From Leptospira koniambonensis (GTDB lineage Bacteria > Spirochaetota > Leptospiria > Leptospirales > Leptospiraceae), in contig NZ_RQFY01000007.1 in NCBI RefSeq assembly GCF_004769555.1, positions 299,961 through 363,960 on the forward strand: a DNA stretch of 64,000 bases, read 5' to 3'. Both the position numbers and the translations under genes were made by a program. Positions 28,514-37,949 of this stretch are shown in pieces. The notes below the pieces were generated by a model that was not told the origin of the DNA, did no database searches, and saw only the letters and a program-made list of their open reading frames with translations. Within the stretch, counting starts at the first letter, position 1. Each line of letters opens with the position of its first letter.

Positions 28514-29606
28514 ACAGATCTCCTTTATAATTTCGGAATACATAAGAAGAAGTTTTGGTTTCTTCCAGATAGTTCGCAGGTAGAGGTACCTTTCCTCCGC
28601 CGCCTGTCAGATCCACTACATATAATGGAACGCTTAGTCCGCTGATACTTCCTCGGATCTGTTTCATGAGTTCCACACCTTCTTCTATTGGGACCCTAAA
28701 ATGAGAAGATCCGAATACCTCGTCGCATTGGTGCAGATAATACGGTTTGATCCCGATTTTGGTCAGTCCGTAGAATAAATCTGTCAAAGCTCCTACAGAA
28801 TTATTGATCCCTTTCAAAAGTACAGCCTGGTTTAGAACAGTAACTGCACCTTCTTTCACAAGCATGCCGATCCTTTCTTTGACCAGCTCAGTCAGCTCTT
28901 TGGAATGATTGAAATGTGTGACCAGATAGATCGGGAAATGTTTTTTCAGGACCTGACAAAGCTCCGACGTAATTCTCATAGGAAGTGTAACAGGGTATCT
29001 TGTATGAATACGAACCTGATTGATATGTGGAATAGATTTTAATTCGCCTAGAAGGTAATCCAGTTTGGAATCAGAAAGATTTAAAGGATCTCCTCCTGAG
29101 AGGATCACTTCTTTGATCTCCGTATGTTCTCTAAAATAACGGATTGCGTCTTGCCAATCTTCTGCACCTGGAGTTCCGGCGGATTGAGATACCTTTCTTT
29201 TTCTGGTACAGAATCTACAATAGACTGCGCATACATGAGATAGATACCAAAGAGCTCTATCAGGGTAACGATGAGTCACTCCTTTGACTGGCATGTATGT
29301 TTCTTCTGCCAATGGATCTCTTCTGTCCCAGGCTCTTGTATGTAGTTCTTCTTTTCTTGGTAAAACTTGGAGTCGAATAGGGCAGTTTGGATCTTCCGGA
29401 TCTGCTAGATTCAGGTAATAAGGAGTAGCGGAGAAGCTGAACACTTCTGAGCAGGCGAGTAATGCTTCTTTTTCTTCAGAACTGATCCGGATATAATTTT
29501 CCAGTTCGGATCCATCTTTGATCCGATTTTGGATCTGCCATTTCCAATCCAACCATTCCGATTCGGAAACTTTCTTTTGTTTTGGATGTGATGAAACGAG
29601 TTCCAA
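28497..29606 (-). CDS. kamA: Lysine 2,3-aminomutase family radical SAM protein
   Basis: Radical SAM aminomutase with the CxxxCxxC iron-sulfur motif at C126, C130 and C133 (HVCAVYCRFCTRKR), followed by the SGGDPLNL motif. It is 369 aa and shorter than clostridial KamA, fitting the EpmB-type enzymes that turn a lysine into beta-lysine for EF-P. efp is only 1.8 kb away. Whether it acts on free lysine or the EF-P pathway cannot be decided here. Confidence 0.85.
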   Translation of the reverse strand: MELVSSHPKQKKVSESEWLDWKWQIQNRIKDGSELENYIRISSEEKEALLACSEVFSFSATPYYLNLADPEDPNCPIRLQVLPRKEELHTRAWDRRDPLAEETYMPVKGVTHRYPDRALWYLSHVCAVYCRFCTRKRKVSQSAGTPGAEDWQDAIRYFREHTEIKEVILSGGDPLNLSDSKLDYLLGELKSIPHINQVRIHTRYPVTLPMRITSELCQVLKKHFPIYLVTHFNHSKELTELVKERIGMLVKEGAVTVLNQAVLLKGINNSVGALTDLFYGLTKIGIKPYYLHQCDEVFGSSHFRVPIEEGVELMKQIRGSISGLSVPLYVVDLTGGGGKVPLPANYLEETKTSSYVFRNYKGDLYEIGF

Positions 29607-29672
29607 GAAGCCCTCTTACTGATGGATTCTCATGCCTACAATTCCAGTCAACCGAGTATCCGTATAAAAAAG

Positions 29673-29697
29673 AAGGAAACCAAACCTAGGTTTCCTT
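29673..29697. terminator. Rho-independent terminator
   Basis: AAGGAAACC (29673-29681) and GGTTTCCTT (29689-29697) form a 9-bp stem around a 7-nt loop, with T-rich flanks on both strands. It lies upstream of kamA, so it could end a + strand transcript or insulate. Confidence 0.5.
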
Positions 29698-29763
29698 TCG
29701 AGTCGTTTGTTTATAGTCCGTTCTGAAACTTAATTTTTATTTATAGGTTGCATTCCGGACTTC

Positions 29764-29793
29764 AAGAATCTGGACCTTTCGGTCCAGATTCTT
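29764..29793. repeat. Perfect 13-bp inverted repeat hairpin
   Basis: AAGAATCTGGACC and its exact reverse complement surround a 4-nt TTTC loop. It is not followed by a T run on either strand. It lies in a gene-poor stretch between kamA and the gene at 29960. Confidence 0.7.
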
Positions 29794-29846
29794 ATATAAC
29801 CTCGAGGAGAATGCCCATCAGTTAAAGTTGGAGACTTAGGAGAAGG

Positions 29847-29987
29847 ATGAGCAAGATTTCCCGTTTTCTGTTTTTGCCGAAGCGGAATTTTTGCCCGAAA
29901 CCGCATTCATGCTTTTTACGGGGAAAAGTCTTCCCGAGGACTTACAGAATGAAAACCGGTCAGACCGGAGGGGGAAGGAAAAGATAA
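29847..29987 (+). CDS. Possible small basic ORF
   Basis: A 46-codon ORF with TTAGGAGAAGG directly before the ATG. The product is very basic (many Lys and Arg) and contains two cysteines. Its 3' end overlaps the antisense ORF at 29960 on the other strand. It might be a chance ORF. Confidence 0.2.
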   Translation: MSKISRFLFLPKRNFCPKPHSCFLRGKVFPRTYRMKTGQTGGGRKR

Positions 29988-30280
29988 CGATATGCTAGGG
30001 TGTGAAAGTAAAAATTGCGGCCTGAGTCATTCGGAAGAAGACTGCTCTTTAATCCGGAAGCTGACTGAGAGAATTTAGTGAATAATCCGAGGACAGCATC
30101 GTCTGCACTCGCGGAGAACAAGGAAGGAAGTCCTTGGTCATCACCATCTCTAAAGGATTGTGTTCTGGATTTTTTTTGGAAGGAATAACTTTTAGCTGTA
30201 CTATAATCTCTGGCCACGACCTCACTGAAGAGGGCGATTACCATGAATAAGACCAGAGGTAAAAGCCAAAGCCGCTTCAT
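29960..30280 (-). CDS. Small secreted protein, unknown
   Basis: A 106-aa ORF with a signal peptide (MKRLWLLPLVLFMVIALFSE...VVA) followed by a Ser-rich region. Nothing is recognised. It lies 66 bp downstream of the pstS-like gene, on the same strand. Confidence 0.4.
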   Translation of the reverse strand: MKRLWLLPLVLFMVIALFSEVVARDYSTAKSYSFQKKSRTQSFRDGDDQGLPSLFSASADDAVLGLFTKFSQSASGLKSSLLPNDSGRNFYFHTLAYRYLFLPPPV

Positions 30281-30346
30281 ATCTATCTAAAATTAGACTT
30301 AAACAAAACGGCTTTCGCAACCTTTTTTCGGAGAGAAAATCGGAAT

Positions 30347-31255
30347 TTATGGTTTGATTGCTTCTACTTCTACAGTACTTAAAGTACTTCTTAAATAGCC
30401 ACTTTTCAGGACCATAGTTTGCCCTTCTTCCGAAGTGATATAAGTAATGAACTCATCAATTTTTTTACCTCTATCGGAGAGATAAAATAGGTACAATCCT
30501 CTAGAGAGTTTGTATTTTCTTTCGGAGACATTTTGGATGTTAGGCTCAACAAATGGATCCTTTCCAGTTTTGGAATAAGGGACAGCTTTCACTTTTCCTT
30601 TGTTCTGGATTTGTGCGCTTCCCATTCCCATAAAACCAACGGCGGCAGTGTCTTTCTCGATCAGATCTGCCATCTCATCGTTATCCGCAACCACCTTGGA
30701 ATCGCTCGTGAATTCTTTCTTTTTAGAGGCCTGGTATTCTTTTTCTCCCAAGTCTCTTTGTCTTAAGATATGAGTTTCGAAATAAGCGGCAGTTCCACTC
30801 TTATCATTTCTTAGAACCACATGGATCGGTCCAGGTTTTCCGCCAACCTGAGACCAATCTTTTACCTCTCCGGAGAATATTTTGGAGATTTGTTCCAAGG
30901 TAAGTTTAGAAACAGAGTTAGCAGGATTCACTACTACTGCAATACCATCATAGCCGATAAGTACATTCTCAAATCTTCCCTTTCTTTCGAATTGGGTTTG
31001 TTCTTCCGGAGTTAATGGTCTGGAAGAAGCAGCTATATCTGTCTTGGCATCGAATAATTTTTCGATCCCTTCGAAGGAACCTCCTCCTTGGACGATCACT
31101 TCTATATTCGAATTCTTCTTAGCGTATCCAGCCGCTACCACATTCAGTAACGTATGCATAGTTTCGGAGCCTGTGATCAGTAAGGGTTCTTTTTTGCAAT
31201 TGGCAACCGTTAGCACGGTAAACAGTAGGAGTAAGAGCGTTAATTTTTGTTTCAT
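30347..31255 (-). CDS. pstS: PstS-type phosphate-binding lipoprotein
   Basis: Solute-binding protein of the phosphate ABC transporter family. The lipobox is VANC near residue 20. Core motifs are GSETMHTLL, IEVIVQGGGSFEGI, DIAASSRPL and RNDKSGTAAYFE, typical of PstS. At 302 aa it is full length. No transporter genes are next to it, so it may act as an orphan binding protein or with a distant permease. Its upstream region is shared with efp, divergently. Confidence 0.82.
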   Translation of the reverse strand: MKQKLTLLLLLFTVLTVANCKKEPLLITGSETMHTLLNVVAAGYAKKNSNIEVIVQGGGSFEGIEKLFDAKTDIAASSRPLTPEEQTQFERKGRFENVLIGYDGIAVVVNPANSVSKLTLEQISKIFSGEVKDWSQVGGKPGPIHVVLRNDKSGTAAYFETHILRQRDLGEKEYQASKKKEFTSDSKVVADNDEMADLIEKDTAAVGFMGMGSAQIQNKGKVKAVPYSKTGKDPFVEPNIQNVSERKYKLSRGLYLFYLSDRGKKIDEFITYITSEEGQTMVLKSGYLRSTLSTVEVEAIKP

Positions 31256-31374
31256 CGAGTCTGTGGTTCTCCGGAAATCTTTTCCAAAAGGGGATTCTCC
31301 TCTTGTAAGGGGAAAAGTCGAACGGATTTTGGCCCTGAAATATTACAATTAACGAGGGAGCCAGAGTACATCGC

Positions 31375-31405
31375 TTGACACCCGGCCTTCCTGCAAGGAT
31401 ATAGA
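31375..31405 (+). promoter_or_regulatory. Candidate sigma-70 promoter of efp
   Basis: TTGACA at 31375-31380, then a 17-19 bp spacer to GATATA/TATAGA (31398-31405). The efp start is about 30 bp downstream. Confidence 0.5.
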
Positions 31406-31433
31406 AGTAGCGTATTTTTTATATAGGTTGTTT

Positions 31434-32000
31434 ATGAACTTAGGCATTACTGAAGTTAGAAAAGGAATGGTTCTCAAGGTAGAAGGAGAACTTTATTCCG
31501 TTGTAAAAAGTGAATTCGTGAATCCAGGAAAAGGTTCTGCCTTTATTCGCACAAAATTAAAGAGCCTGGTCCGTAGTAGCTCCATCGAAAGGACCTTCAA
31601 GGCTGCGGAAAAATTAGAATCCGTAGAATTAGAAAAGAGACAGATGACCATCTGTTACTCCGAGGGTGATGATATCATCTTCATGGACACAAATGATTTC
31701 GAACAACTTCCAGTTTCTAAAGAATATTTAGAGGACATCCTTCCATTCTTAAAAGAAGAAACCGCTATGGAAGTTTCCTTTTACGAAGGTAAACCGATTG
31801 GAGTGACTCCTCCGAACTTTGCGATCCTGCAAGTAACTTATGCAGAAGAAGGTCTCAAAGGTGATACCTCCGGAACTGCACTTAAAAGAGTAACTGTAGA
31901 AACAGGCGGAGAGATCAACGTGCCAATTTTTATCAAACAAGGAGATTCTGTACGGATCGACTTGAGAGATCTTACCTACGTAGAAAGGGTAAATAAATAA
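31434..32000 (+). CDS. efp: Translation elongation factor P
   Basis: EF-P helps ribosomes through polyproline. The tip loop NPGKGSAFIR carries K33, the residue modified with beta-lysine in EpmAB systems. The S1-like domains follow (about 65-185), ending in the conserved GDSVRIDLRDLTYVERV. The start is ATG 31434; an in-frame TTG at 31428 is less likely. kamA lies nearby. Confidence 0.96.
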   Translation: MNLGITEVRKGMVLKVEGELYSVVKSEFVNPGKGSAFIRTKLKSLVRSSSIERTFKAAEKLESVELEKRQMTICYSEGDDIIFMDTNDFEQLPVSKEYLEDILPFLKEETAMEVSFYEGKPIGVTPPNFAILQVTYAEEGLKGDTSGTALKRVTVETGGEINVPIFIKQGDSVRIDLRDLTYVERVNK

Positions 32001-32003
32001 GGT

Positions 32004-32094
32004 TTTATAAAGCGGCCTTATAAATAAAAGGGGCCGCCAACTACCGCTTGAGGGTGCGGGCTAAAAAAGGGACACCACCTAAAGGAGGACGCAA
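32004..32094 (+). promoter_or_regulatory. Structured leader upstream of mtnD (candidate cis-regulatory RNA)
   Basis: GCGGCC...GGCCGC forms a perfect 6-bp stem around an A/T-rich loop (about 32011-32040), followed by CCGC/GCGG (about 32044-32059). Then comes GCTAAAAAAGGG, which resembles the conserved 3' segment of SAM-II riboswitches (GCTAAAAAGGG). A GGAGG site lies just before the ATG. The similarity is limited to that segment, so the assignment is speculative. A part could be the efp terminator. Confidence 0.35.
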
Positions 32095-32628
32095 ATGGCG
32101 ACTATTATCCAAAAACCGGGACTACCGGAAATCAAAGACAATACTGAAGTTAAATCTTTCCTAAATAAAAGAGGGATTGAATACGATCATTGGCCAGTTC
32201 CAAGTGCATCTAATCCTCTTACTGATAAATTAACTCTTGTAGATGATGAGAAAGAAGCTCTTCTCAAAAATTTGGACAATCGTTTCGAGACCTTAAAAGA
32301 AAAAGAAGGTTATCAATCTAGAGACTTGATCGTTCTTCATCCACAAGTTCCTGGCTTAAATGAGATGTTGGCCAAATTTGATAAAGTTCATTATCATACT
32401 GACGACGAAGTTCGTTATATAGTAGATGGTTCCGGGATTTTTGGATTCGCACTTGCGGGCGAAAAGTTTTTAGTAAAAGTGGAGAAGGATGATTTCATCT
32501 CCGTTCCTAAAAATACAAACCACTGGTTCACTCTAGACGAAAACAAAAGGATCAAAGCAGTCCGTTATTTCCAAGACATGAGCGGCTGGGTCCCTAATTA
32601 CGTAGAAGAAACTACGGCTCTAGTTTAA
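32095..32628 (+). CDS. mtnD: Acireductone dioxygenase
   Basis: Methionine salvage enzyme, a metal-dependent cupin. Metal ligands visible: H99, H101, E105 ([13 protein letters not shown]) and H143 (NHWF). The length of 177 aa is family typical. It is followed after 3 nt by mtnB and then an SDR, so a small salvage operon is likely. Confidence 0.94.
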   Translation: MATIIQKPGLPEIKDNTEVKSFLNKRGIEYDHWPVPSASNPLTDKLTLVDDEKEALLKNLDNRFETLKEKEGYQSRDLIVLHPQVPGLNEMLAKFDKVHYHTDDEVRYIVDGSGIFGFALAGEKFLVKVEKDDFISVPKNTNHWFTLDENKRIKAVRYFQDMSGWVPNYVEETTALV

Positions 32629-32631
32629 AAA

Positions 32632-33267
32632 ATGTCCCAAAAAAAAATCCTGACCCGCCTTGCGGAGTCGGGAGTTCTATATCATTCTAAAGGATGGATG
32701 CCTGGAACTGCGGGCAATCTTTCTATCAAGGACGAAAAAAATCCTAACGTATTCTGGGTAAGTGGAAGCGGTTTGGATAAGAACAAACTGACTCGAAAAG
32801 ATTTTCTTCCTGTAGAAATAGGATCCGGAAAAGTATTAGAAGGTTGGAAAGGCAGAGAAGGTCTAAAACCTTCTGCCGAAACTTCTATCCACAGAGCAGT
32901 TTATAAAGCATTTCCTGAAATGGGATGTTCTCTTCATGTTCATACTCCAGAATCCAATTTGATCGAGATAGGAGTTTCCAAAGAGAATCCGATCGAAGAT
33001 CTCCCTCTTCTTCCTTTAGAGATCATAAAAGCATTCGGTATCTGGGATGAGAATCCTAATGTTTCCGTTCCTGTTTTATATAATTATCCGAAAGTGCAGG
33101 ATATCTCAGATCATTTGGAACAACATCTTACCCAGGCAAAACCCAGAGTTCCATTTTGTGTTATAGAAAAACATGGGATCACTGTTTGGGGAAAGGATCT
33201 GATCCAGGCAAATCGACATCTGGAAGCTGCGGATTTTTTGCTAAAAGTGCGGGCAATGTCCAAGTAA
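32632..33267 (+). CDS. mtnB: Methylthioribulose-1-phosphate dehydratase
   Basis: Class II aldolase family enzyme in methionine salvage, 211 aa. Motifs: GWMPGTAGNLSIK near the N terminus, SAETSIHRAVY, and the metal-binding HVHTPES. It follows mtnD by 3 nt, supporting the assignment over a generic aldolase. Confidence 0.9.
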   Translation: MSQKKILTRLAESGVLYHSKGWMPGTAGNLSIKDEKNPNVFWVSGSGLDKNKLTRKDFLPVEIGSGKVLEGWKGREGLKPSAETSIHRAVYKAFPEMGCSLHVHTPESNLIEIGVSKENPIEDLPLLPLEIIKAFGIWDENPNVSVPVLYNYPKVQDISDHLEQHLTQAKPRVPFCVIEKHGITVWGKDLIQANRHLEAADFLLKVRAMSK

Positions 33268-33271
33268 GAAC

Positions 33272-33955
33272 ATGGGATCCAAAAACATCCTGGTAGTAGG
33301 GGCCGGATCCGGGATCGGCAAATCTTTATTAGAAAAACTGAATACAAACCCTGGATATTTTCCGATCGGGATCTCCAGACGTGGAGTTCCTTTAGAGGGA
33401 AATTTAGAAAGAGGATTAAATTATCTCTGCGATTTGGGCGACCAAAACCAGATCCTTAAATTTACATCTTCACTTTTGCAATTCTGGAAAGAGATCCATG
33501 CAATCTATTTTGCTTCCGGAGATGGTCTATTCTTGAAAATAGAAGATCTAGAATGGGAAGATCTGCAAAAACATCTTACTCTAAACTTAAGCGCACCTAT
33601 TTTACTAACTTCTAAACTTTTGTCTTCTATGAAAAAGGGATCTCTACTTTGTTATATTTCTTCCACAGCAGGAAGGCAGGGATTTCCAGAATCTTCTCCT
33701 TATTGTGCTTCTAAACATGGTCTGGCTGGTTTTGCAAAAGCGATCCGGGAAGAAGTAAAAAGTCGCGGGATAAGAGTGACTACAGTTTACGCTGGAGCGA
33801 TAGACACTCCGATTTGGGATGGGAGGGAAGGTTTCAAAAGAGAAGATATGATCCCTGCATCGGACGCCGCTATCTTTTTAGAAAGTTTATATTCTCTTCC
33901 TGCAAGTTTCAATCAGGATGAGATACTTTTTCTTCCGCCTAAAGGTGTATTATAA
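33272..33955 (+). CDS. Short-chain dehydrogenase/reductase
   Basis: A 227-aa SDR. The cofactor motif is GAGSGIGKSLL; the catalytic YxxxK appears as SSPYCASKHG with the preceding Ser in CYISSTAGRQG. A generic oxidoreductase, it follows mtnB by 4 nt, so it may act in the same salvage route or on an unrelated sugar or acyl substrate. It stops 3 bp before the convergent HD-GYP gene. Confidence 0.87.
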   Translation: MGSKNILVVGAGSGIGKSLLEKLNTNPGYFPIGISRRGVPLEGNLERGLNYLCDLGDQNQILKFTSSLLQFWKEIHAIYFASGDGLFLKIEDLEWEDLQKHLTLNLSAPILLTSKLLSSMKKGSLLCYISSTAGRQGFPESSPYCASKHGLAGFAKAIREEVKSRGIRVTTVYAGAIDTPIWDGREGFKREDMIPASDAAIFLESLYSLPASFNQDEILFLPPKGVL

Positions 33956-33958
33956 TTT

Positions 33959-34954
33959 TTAGGTTTCTGCCCAGCGTTCTCTGATCTCTAAAAGTTCAGG
34001 CATCAAATTCAAAAATACCGGGACAAGCCCTGGATCAAAATGAGATCCAGCACCTTTTCTAATATGATTGACTGCGTCTTCTATACTCCATGCTTTTTTA
34101 TAAGGTCTTTCGGTAGTAAGTGCATCGAATACATCTGCGATCGTTACTATTCTTGCTTCGACCGGGATTGCATCTCCTTTGATCCCGTTTGGATAACCGC
34201 TTCCGTCCCATTTTTCGTGGTGGTTTAAGGCGATACTTTTTGCCATTTGTAAGAGGGAAGAATCATGATCACCAATGATCTCTGCACCTATAGTAGGATG
34301 GGTTTTCATGATCTCCCACTCTTCCGGATCTAATTTACCAGGTTTTTGTAATATACTATCAGGGATCCCGATTTTGCCAATATCATGCATTGGAGAAGCG
34401 TGTAAGATTTTTTCTGCAACATCTTCTGAATGACCTAAAGCTTTTGCAAGAGTTTCGGAATAATGGCTCATTCTGATTACATGAAGACCGGTTTCGTTGT
34501 CTTTATATTCAGCAGCGAGTCCTAATCTTTGGATGATCTGTAATCTGGTCTCTTTTAGTTCATCATTTCTAACTAAAGAAAGATGTGTTTTTACCCTGGC
34601 CTTTACGATCGCAGGACTTACAGGTTTTGTGATATAGTCTACAGCTCCTGCTTCGAAACCGTCTGCCTCATCTTCCTCTTCTGCCATTGCTGTTACGAAA
34701 ATCACAGGTATTCTGGAAGTAGAGGGTTCATTCCTGAGTTTTTTACAGGTTTCATGTCCTGTCATTCCAGGTATCATCACATCTAATAAGATAAGATTTG
34801 GTTTTTCAGAGATGGCTAGTTCTAAAGCTTTGAAACCGTCTTTTGCAAAGAATAGTCTATAATCTTCTTGTAATATTTGTTTGAGTACCTGTAGGTTGGC
34901 CGCTTCGTCATCTACGACTAAAATTTTAGGCCTGAAATCTAAGAGATGGCTCAT
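33959..34954 (-). CDS. Response regulator with HD-GYP phosphodiesterase domain
   Basis: RpfG-type cyclic-di-GMP phosphodiesterase, 331 aa. REC domain at about 10-125 (phosphoacceptor in LILLDVMIPG); HD-GYP at about 140-325 with the HD pair in ASPMHDIGKIGIPD and the HHEKWDGSGYP motif. It is the last gene of the minus-strand cluster of three histidine kinases, 19 bp behind the MHYT kinase, and is the likely output of one of them. Confidence 0.9.
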   Translation of the reverse strand: MSHLLDFRPKILVVDDEAANLQVLKQILQEDYRLFFAKDGFKALELAISEKPNLILLDVMIPGMTGHETCKKLRNEPSTSRIPVIFVTAMAEEEDEADGFEAGAVDYITKPVSPAIVKARVKTHLSLVRNDELKETRLQIIQRLGLAAEYKDNETGLHVIRMSHYSETLAKALGHSEDVAEKILHASPMHDIGKIGIPDSILQKPGKLDPEEWEIMKTHPTIGAEIIGDHDSSLLQMAKSIALNHHEKWDGSGYPNGIKGDAIPVEARIVTIADVFDALTTERPYKKAWSIEDAVNHIRKGAGSHFDPGLVPVFLNLMPELLEIRERWAET

Positions 34955-34973
34955 TCTATTTTCCGAAATCCGT

Positions 34974-37943
34974 TTATAATTCGAATTGGGTAATAAATTT
35001 TTTGAGAAGAGTATATGCCTCTTCGAATTCGAATTGTTCTATTTTAGAACGAAAAGATTTAAAATCGGAATTTTCCACTTTTGCTCGGATCAGATCCGAA
35101 AATTCTTCTAAGTATTCTTCTTCTATCGAACCTCTTTGGAAAGAGTTGGATAGTTCTTTTGCCAGAATGGAAGCTTTTTTAGGATCCCATTCTATATCTT
35201 TTTCGGAAAGAGTAATTTCCGGATTTGAGATCGTTTCAGTATAACCTAATACTCTTGCGATCTCAGCGATCAATTGATCCATCTCCACCGGTTTGGAGAC
35301 AAATCCATCCATCCCTGCAGCAGTCGCAGCATTTTTATCGTCTTCAAAAACACTGGCGGTCAATGCTAAAATAGGGGTCCTAGAAACATTTTCCTGGGCC
35401 TCATGCATTCGGATAACCCTGGTTGCTTGGCGGCCATCCAGTCCGGGCATCTGTACGTCCATTAGAACTAAATTGAAAGATCCGGTCGTGACTTTTTTTA
35501 CCGCGTCCTCTCCGTTATACGACGATTCTACTTGGTGCCCAAGGTTTTGGAGAAGAAGGCTTATTAGTTCTGTATTTTTTTCTACATCATCCACTACTAA
35601 GATCTTTAGAGGTGGAAGTTTGATCCCTGTTTGTAATTTATTTTCTTGCCTAGGTTTCCCTTCTTCTAAAGGAAGAAGTACATGAAATGTACTTCCTTTT
35701 CCGAGTGCACTTTCTGCCCAGATCTTTCCACCCATAAGCTCAGTTAATTGTTTGCAGATCGTAGTTCCGAGTCCAGTTCCACCAAAACGTCTTGTTGTAG
35801 AAATATCTGCCTGAGTGAATGGTTCGAAAATTTTCTCTAGTCGATCTGCTTGGATCCCGATCCCAGTATCTTGGACTGCAAAATGAAGTTTTCCTTCTTC
35901 TCTGATTACTTTTAAACTAACTTTTCCACTGTCTGTAAATTTGACTGCATTACCGATCAGGTTCATTAATATTTGCCTGATACGTAAAGAATCTCCCTTA
36001 TAAAATTCAGGAAGATAAGGATCTTGGATCACTTCAAATTCTAAATTTTTCTTTCTAGCACTGATCCCTAAAGTGGATTTTAATTCAGCGATCAATTTGA
36101 AAAGGGAGAAGTCCAATTCTTCCAATTCCACTGCGCCTTTCTCGAGTTTCGCAGTGTTCAAAATATCATTCAAAAGTCTTAATAAAGATTTTGCGGAACT
36201 TTTAACGGTCTCCAAATGGGTTCTATGATTTTTTTCTAATTCATCCGAAAGAAGGACTTCGGTAAATCCAAGGATGGCATTCATCGGAGTTCGGATCTCA
36301 TGGCTCATATTCGCTAAGAAAGAAGTTTTAGTGATCGCAGCAAGTTCCGCTTTTTCTTTTTCTTTACGTAATGCTTCTTCCATTCTTCTTCTTTCGGTGA
36401 TATCTAAAATAACTCCGTCTATGAAAATTGCTTCTCCATTTCCGCCATAAACTCCACATCCATTATCCCAAAGCCATCTAATCTCTCCGTTTTGGTGGAT
36501 GATCCTATATTCTAAAGTAAATGCTCTTTTTCCTGCGACTGCAGAATCGACTATGGACTCTACCATCTTAAGATCATCAGGATGAACAATATCTTTGAAA
36601 GATCGTACGGAGCCCGCGCTTACAAAATCTTGGACAGGATAGCCTAGAATAGATTCGGTAGAATCACTCATGAATAACATATTCCAGTCATTATTCGGAA
36701 GACATCTGTAAGTGATACCTGGGATATTTTCGATCATGGAACGCACTTGTTGTTCACTTTGTTTTAATGCGTTCTCGATCATTTTTCTTTCGCTGATATC
36801 AGTCACAAAACCAACGAATAGATCTTCTCCAGAGAGTTTTCCATGTCCTATCGCTATGCGTACTGGAAAGTCGGATCCGTCTTTTCTAACACCTATAACT
36901 TCTCTGCTGCTCCCTATAATTTTAGAGAAGCCTGCACTTAACATTGTCTCTGAATTTGTATCTTTTACATTATAGTAAGGATCAGGCATCAGCTCTCTGA
37001 TATTTTTACCTACCACTTCAGAGTTTTCATAACCGAAGATCAGTTCCGCAGAACGATTAAGTTCTTTTATATTACCTTGGCCGTTCATTGTGATCACACC
37101 ATCTACTGCAGTGGTGATGATTGTCCTAAGTCTGGATTCACTGACTCTTAAGTTGTTCACTAGATCTCGGTATCTTAAGAACCAGTTAACTGCGAATGCA
37201 AACAGCGTGAATGCAATCGTGATCAAAGAAACTGAAAGTGCTAAGAATGTAGAATCTGCAGTTTGAGAGATTAGATTTTTATCATCTTCTCCAATAAACC
37301 TTGCAGCTGCCATACCTGTATAATGCATTCCTGAAATAGCAGATCCCATGGTTACGGCAGAAATGAGAGAAGGCCAGAGAGTCCCTAATTTCAAATTTTC
37401 TAAGCCGAATCTTACCCAAAGAGAAAGTATTGCGAGAACCACTGCAACTACGATGGACAATGCAAAAAACCATGGATCATAACGTAAGTATGGTCCAGTT
37501 TCCATGGCTCCCATACCTGTATAATGCATTGCTCCGATCCCAGAGCCCACAAGTACTCCACCTAATATTAATTCAGTAGCTGAAATTTTAGGACGATTAA
37601 CAAATGATAGTGCGATGGTAGAAGCAAGAAGACTTGGAAAAATAGAAAGAATAGTTAAACTTTTATCATATTGAACAGTCGTGCATAACTCAAAGGAAAG
37701 CATTCCTATAAAATGCATAGACCAAACGCCACAACCTAATGCAAGGCTCGCAGCAGAAGAAATTAAATATTTCGTAATAGATGGAGAAGATTCTGGAACC
37801 TTCTGTCCTACTATTTGAAGAGCGATATAAGAAGCGAATATCGCCATCAAAACGGAAAGAACAACCAACCAAGGATTATAAGTTGCCGTAAGAAGTTTAG
37901 CAGATGAATTATAAATGAAAAAATTTTCTAAAAATGCGATCAC
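34974..37943 (-). CDS. Hybrid histidine kinase with MHYT sensor, PAS, REC and Hpt-like end
   Basis: A 989-aa multi-domain kinase. Three MHYT repeats with seven TM helices (about 1-260; MHFIGMLSF, MHYTGMGAME, MHYTGMAAA), which in other bacteria sense diatomic gases through copper. Two PAS/PAC domains (about 270-520), HisKA with SHEIRTP (about 540), HATPase (about 640-750), REC (about 770-885) with DVQMPG, and a C-terminal helical domain that may be Hpt-like, though its His is not certain. It lies 6 bp downstream of the next kinase gene. Confidence 0.88.
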   Translation of the reverse strand: MIAFLENFFIYNSSAKLLTATYNPWLVVLSVLMAIFASYIALQIVGQKVPESSPSITKYLISSAASLALGCGVWSMHFIGMLSFELCTTVQYDKSLTILSIFPSLLASTIALSFVNRPKISATELILGGVLVGSGIGAMHYTGMGAMETGPYLRYDPWFFALSIVVAVVLAILSLWVRFGLENLKLGTLWPSLISAVTMGSAISGMHYTGMAAARFIGEDDKNLISQTADSTFLALSVSLITIAFTLFAFAVNWFLRYRDLVNNLRVSESRLRTIITTAVDGVITMNGQGNIKELNRSAELIFGYENSEVVGKNIRELMPDPYYNVKDTNSETMLSAGFSKIIGSSREVIGVRKDGSDFPVRIAIGHGKLSGEDLFVGFVTDISERKMIENALKQSEQQVRSMIENIPGITYRCLPNNDWNMLFMSDSTESILGYPVQDFVSAGSVRSFKDIVHPDDLKMVESIVDSAVAGKRAFTLEYRIIHQNGEIRWLWDNGCGVYGGNGEAIFIDGVILDITERRRMEEALRKEKEKAELAAITKTSFLANMSHEIRTPMNAILGFTEVLLSDELEKNHRTHLETVKSSAKSLLRLLNDILNTAKLEKGAVELEELDFSLFKLIAELKSTLGISARKKNLEFEVIQDPYLPEFYKGDSLRIRQILMNLIGNAVKFTDSGKVSLKVIREEGKLHFAVQDTGIGIQADRLEKIFEPFTQADISTTRRFGGTGLGTTICKQLTELMGGKIWAESALGKGSTFHVLLPLEEGKPRQENKLQTGIKLPPLKILVVDDVEKNTELISLLLQNLGHQVESSYNGEDAVKKVTTGSFNLVLMDVQMPGLDGRQATRVIRMHEAQENVSRTPILALTASVFEDDKNAATAAGMDGFVSKPVEMDQLIAEIARVLGYTETISNPEITLSEKDIEWDPKKASILAKELSNSFQRGSIEEEYLEEFSDLIRAKVENSDFKSFRSKIEQFEFEEAYTLLKKFITQFEL

Positions 37944-37949
37944 AAAAAA

